From Rhodanobacter sp. C05 (lineage in GTDB: Bacteria > Pseudomonadota > Gammaproteobacteria > Xanthomonadales > Rhodanobacteraceae): DNA of 64,000 nucleotides. Both the position numbers and the translations under genes were made by a program. The notes beneath the pieces were generated by a model. That model was not told where the DNA came from, did no database searches, and saw only the letters and a program-made list of their open reading frames with translations. This document shows, one piece after another, positions 62,705 through 64,000 of the stretch (the stretch's first letter is position 1; every line of letters starts with the position of its first letter). Where the stretch lies: assembly GCF_002001165.1 (NCBI RefSeq), contig NZ_MUNQ01000005.1, positions 1-64,000 of the forward strand, written 5' to 3'.

Positions 62705-64000
62705 ATGCCTTCAAAAGACATTGCGTTCCATCACCCCGTGGCGTTCTGGCTGGGCTGCGCCGCCGTGATCGCGGGCGTGCTGGCGCACCTGCCGATGCTG
62801 GCGATGGCCGCGCCGATGCATTACCACCTTGCCGGCATGCCGATGGACAACATGATGCGGGTTGGCATGGCGCTGGTCCCGTTCGGCGTATTGCTGGCCG
62901 GTTATGGCCTGATGCCGCGGATGGAACAGATGCGGCGCACACTGCACGCCGACCGCAGTCCGCTGCCGTTTCATATCGCCGACGGCGTACCGCTCAATCG
63001 CGAGCACTGGAAGCTGGTGACCGTGCTGACCATCGCGCTGGCGGTGGACGTGATGAAGCCGGCAACGATCGGCTTCGTGATGCCGGGCATGTCGGCTGAA
63101 TACGGGATCAGCACCTCGACCGGCGGCCTGCTGGCGCTGTCGGCGCTGACGGGTACGACGGTCGGCTCGGTCGTGTGGGGCCGGCTCGGCGATCTGTTTG
63201 GCCGTCGCTCCACCATCCTGCTGTCGGCACTGATGTTCATGGGTACCTCGATCTGTGGCGCGATGCCTGCATTCGGCTGGAACCTGCTGATGTGTTTCAT
63301 GATGGGTGCCGCCGCCGGCGGCATGCTGCCAATCACGTTCACCCTGATGGCCGAGACCATTCCAACTGCACATCGCGGCTGGCTGCTGGTGGCACTGGGC
63401 GGCATCGGCACCTCGGCGGGTTACCTGCTGGCCTCGGGCGCAGCAACGCTGTTCGAGCCGACCTACAGCTGGCGCGCATTGTGGCTGCTCAACCTGCCCA
63501 CCGGCGCGTTGATCGTCCTTCTCAACCGCTACATTCCCGAATCACCGCGCTTTCTTGCCCTGGCCGGCCTGGAGGATCAGGCACGCGCGGTGCTGCAGAA
63601 ATTTTCGGGCGGTGCCGTGCCGATGATTCCGGATGCGCACCACACCCAGGACGCTGCCGGAGCGCAACCGCATGAGCCGGCACGGATCGGCATGCGCCGC
63701 CTTTTGCGTGGTCGGCACGCACCGATCACCTGGGGCTTGATGATGTGCGCGATCGCCTGGGGCCTGGTGAACTTCGGCTTCCTGCTCTGGCTGCCGGCGA
63801 ACCTGGTCAAGCTGGGTATCGATGCACACGCCAGCAGCGCGCTGCTGGCCCGTTCCGCGATCCTCGCGCTGCCTGGCATCGGCATGGTCGTGTGGTTCTA
63901 CCAGCGCTGGAGCAGCATCCGCACGCTGGTACTTTTCATCGGATTGACCGCGCTTGCATTGTTGTTCTTTTTTGCGATCGACCTGACCGATATACGCGTC
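62705..64000 (+). CDS. MFS transporter, cut by the right edge
   Basis: Open from ATG 62705 to the end of the window (432 codons, no stop). The MFS motif A is in VVWGRLGDLFGRRSTILL near residue 160; helices before and after total at least 10, and RYIPESPRFL after helix 6 is the PESPR signature of sugar-porter-like MFS carriers. A non-canonical 60-residue N-terminal segment (with two helices) precedes the first MFS helices. Substrate is unknown; the C-terminus lies beyond the window. Confidence 0.85.
   Translation, partial: MPSKDIAFHHPVAFWLGCAAVIAGVLAHLPMLAMAAPMHYHLAGMPMDNMMRVGMALVPFGVLLAGYGLMPRMEQMRRTLHADRSPLPFHIADGVPLNREHWKLVTVLTIALAVDVMKPATIGFVMPGMSAEYGISTSTGGLLALSALTGTTVGSVVWGRLGDLFGRRSTILLSALMFMGTSICGAMPAFGWNLLMCFMMGAAAGGMLPITFTLMAETIPTAHRGWLLVALGGIGTSAGYLLASGAATLFEPTYSWRALWLLNLPTGALIVLLNRYIPESPRFLALAGLEDQARAVLQKFSGGAVPMIPDAHHTQDAAGAQPHEPARIGMRRLLRGRHAPITWGLMMCAIAWGLVNFGFLLWLPANLVKLGIDAHASSALLARSAILALPGIGMVVWFYQRWSSIRTLVLFIGLTALALLFFFAIDLTDIRV

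Noticed and set aside
1..64000. CRISPR array, prophage, integron or toxin-antitoxin pair
   Set aside because: No regularly spaced repeats, integrase, transposase or recognizable toxin gene was seen on reading both strands.

Overview
This 64 kb window is chromosomal core sequence from a high-GC gammaproteobacterium of the order Xanthomonadales (Lysobacterales), most likely family Rhodanobacteraceae (Rhodanobacter, Dyella, Luteibacter or a relative). The evidence is the order coq7 - speD - clp - trpCDG - trpE - rpe, a Clp-type CRP homologue, a lipoyl-bearing E3 of pyruvate dehydrogenase, and several families typical of this order (DUF3247, DUF6491, DUF2884). No prophage, integrase, transposase, plasmid replication gene or CRISPR array was seen. 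The family assignment is an inference from protein resemblance, not from a search.

Region by region. 0-6.8 kb: rpiA, a CBS-domain ClC channel, a tRNA-Gln directly after rplM-rpsI, an Fe-S protein with coq7, then speD. 7-14.2 kb: clp, then a minus-strand block of trpE, a chorismate-lyase-like exported protein, trpG, trpD, trpC, a HAD phosphatase and a GNAT acetyltransferase. 14.2-18.3 kb: a two-component pair resembling the proteobacterial dedicated-sortase regulators (PdsS/PdsR) with a small exported protein between them, a 39-residue membrane peptide, and a structured 450-base non-coding stretch. 18.3-22.8 kb: rpe, djlA, a cytochrome c, a 176-base inverted repeat, purC and membrane proteins. 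23-31 kb: an unusual Y-family polymerase, an amino-acid permease, an ATP-grasp protein, dinB and a Na+-type ABC-2 exporter. 31-40 kb: small hypothetical genes, an ECF sigma factor with a putative membrane partner, a divergent DapB-like protein, a GIY-YIG gene flanked by palindromic repeats, and the operon aceF-lpdA-ggt. 40-45.4 kb: an ABC ATPase followed by a 1193-residue ABC-permease/M1-peptidase fusion, then an MscS channel. 45.4-64 kb: envelope and stress genes, mostly small exported proteins (LtrA, DUF2845 pair, DUF924, DUF2884, TonB-like, peroxiredoxin, UspA, DUF6491 lipoprotein pair, LytTR regulator with acyltransferase, two MFS carriers, an amidinotransferase-fold hydrolase, a GST and an OmpA-like lipoprotein). 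The last MFS gene runs off the right end.

Most of the window is ordinary housekeeping. The parts that deserve a second look are the sortase-type regulators without a sortase, the tandem structured RNA-like units at 17.9-18.3 kb, the inverted repeat spanning the cytochrome start codon, the DapB-like protein without its catalytic histidine, the non-canonical Y-family polymerase close to dinB, and the repeat-flanked GIY-YIG gene. I did not find a clear new multi-gene defence or biosynthetic system.
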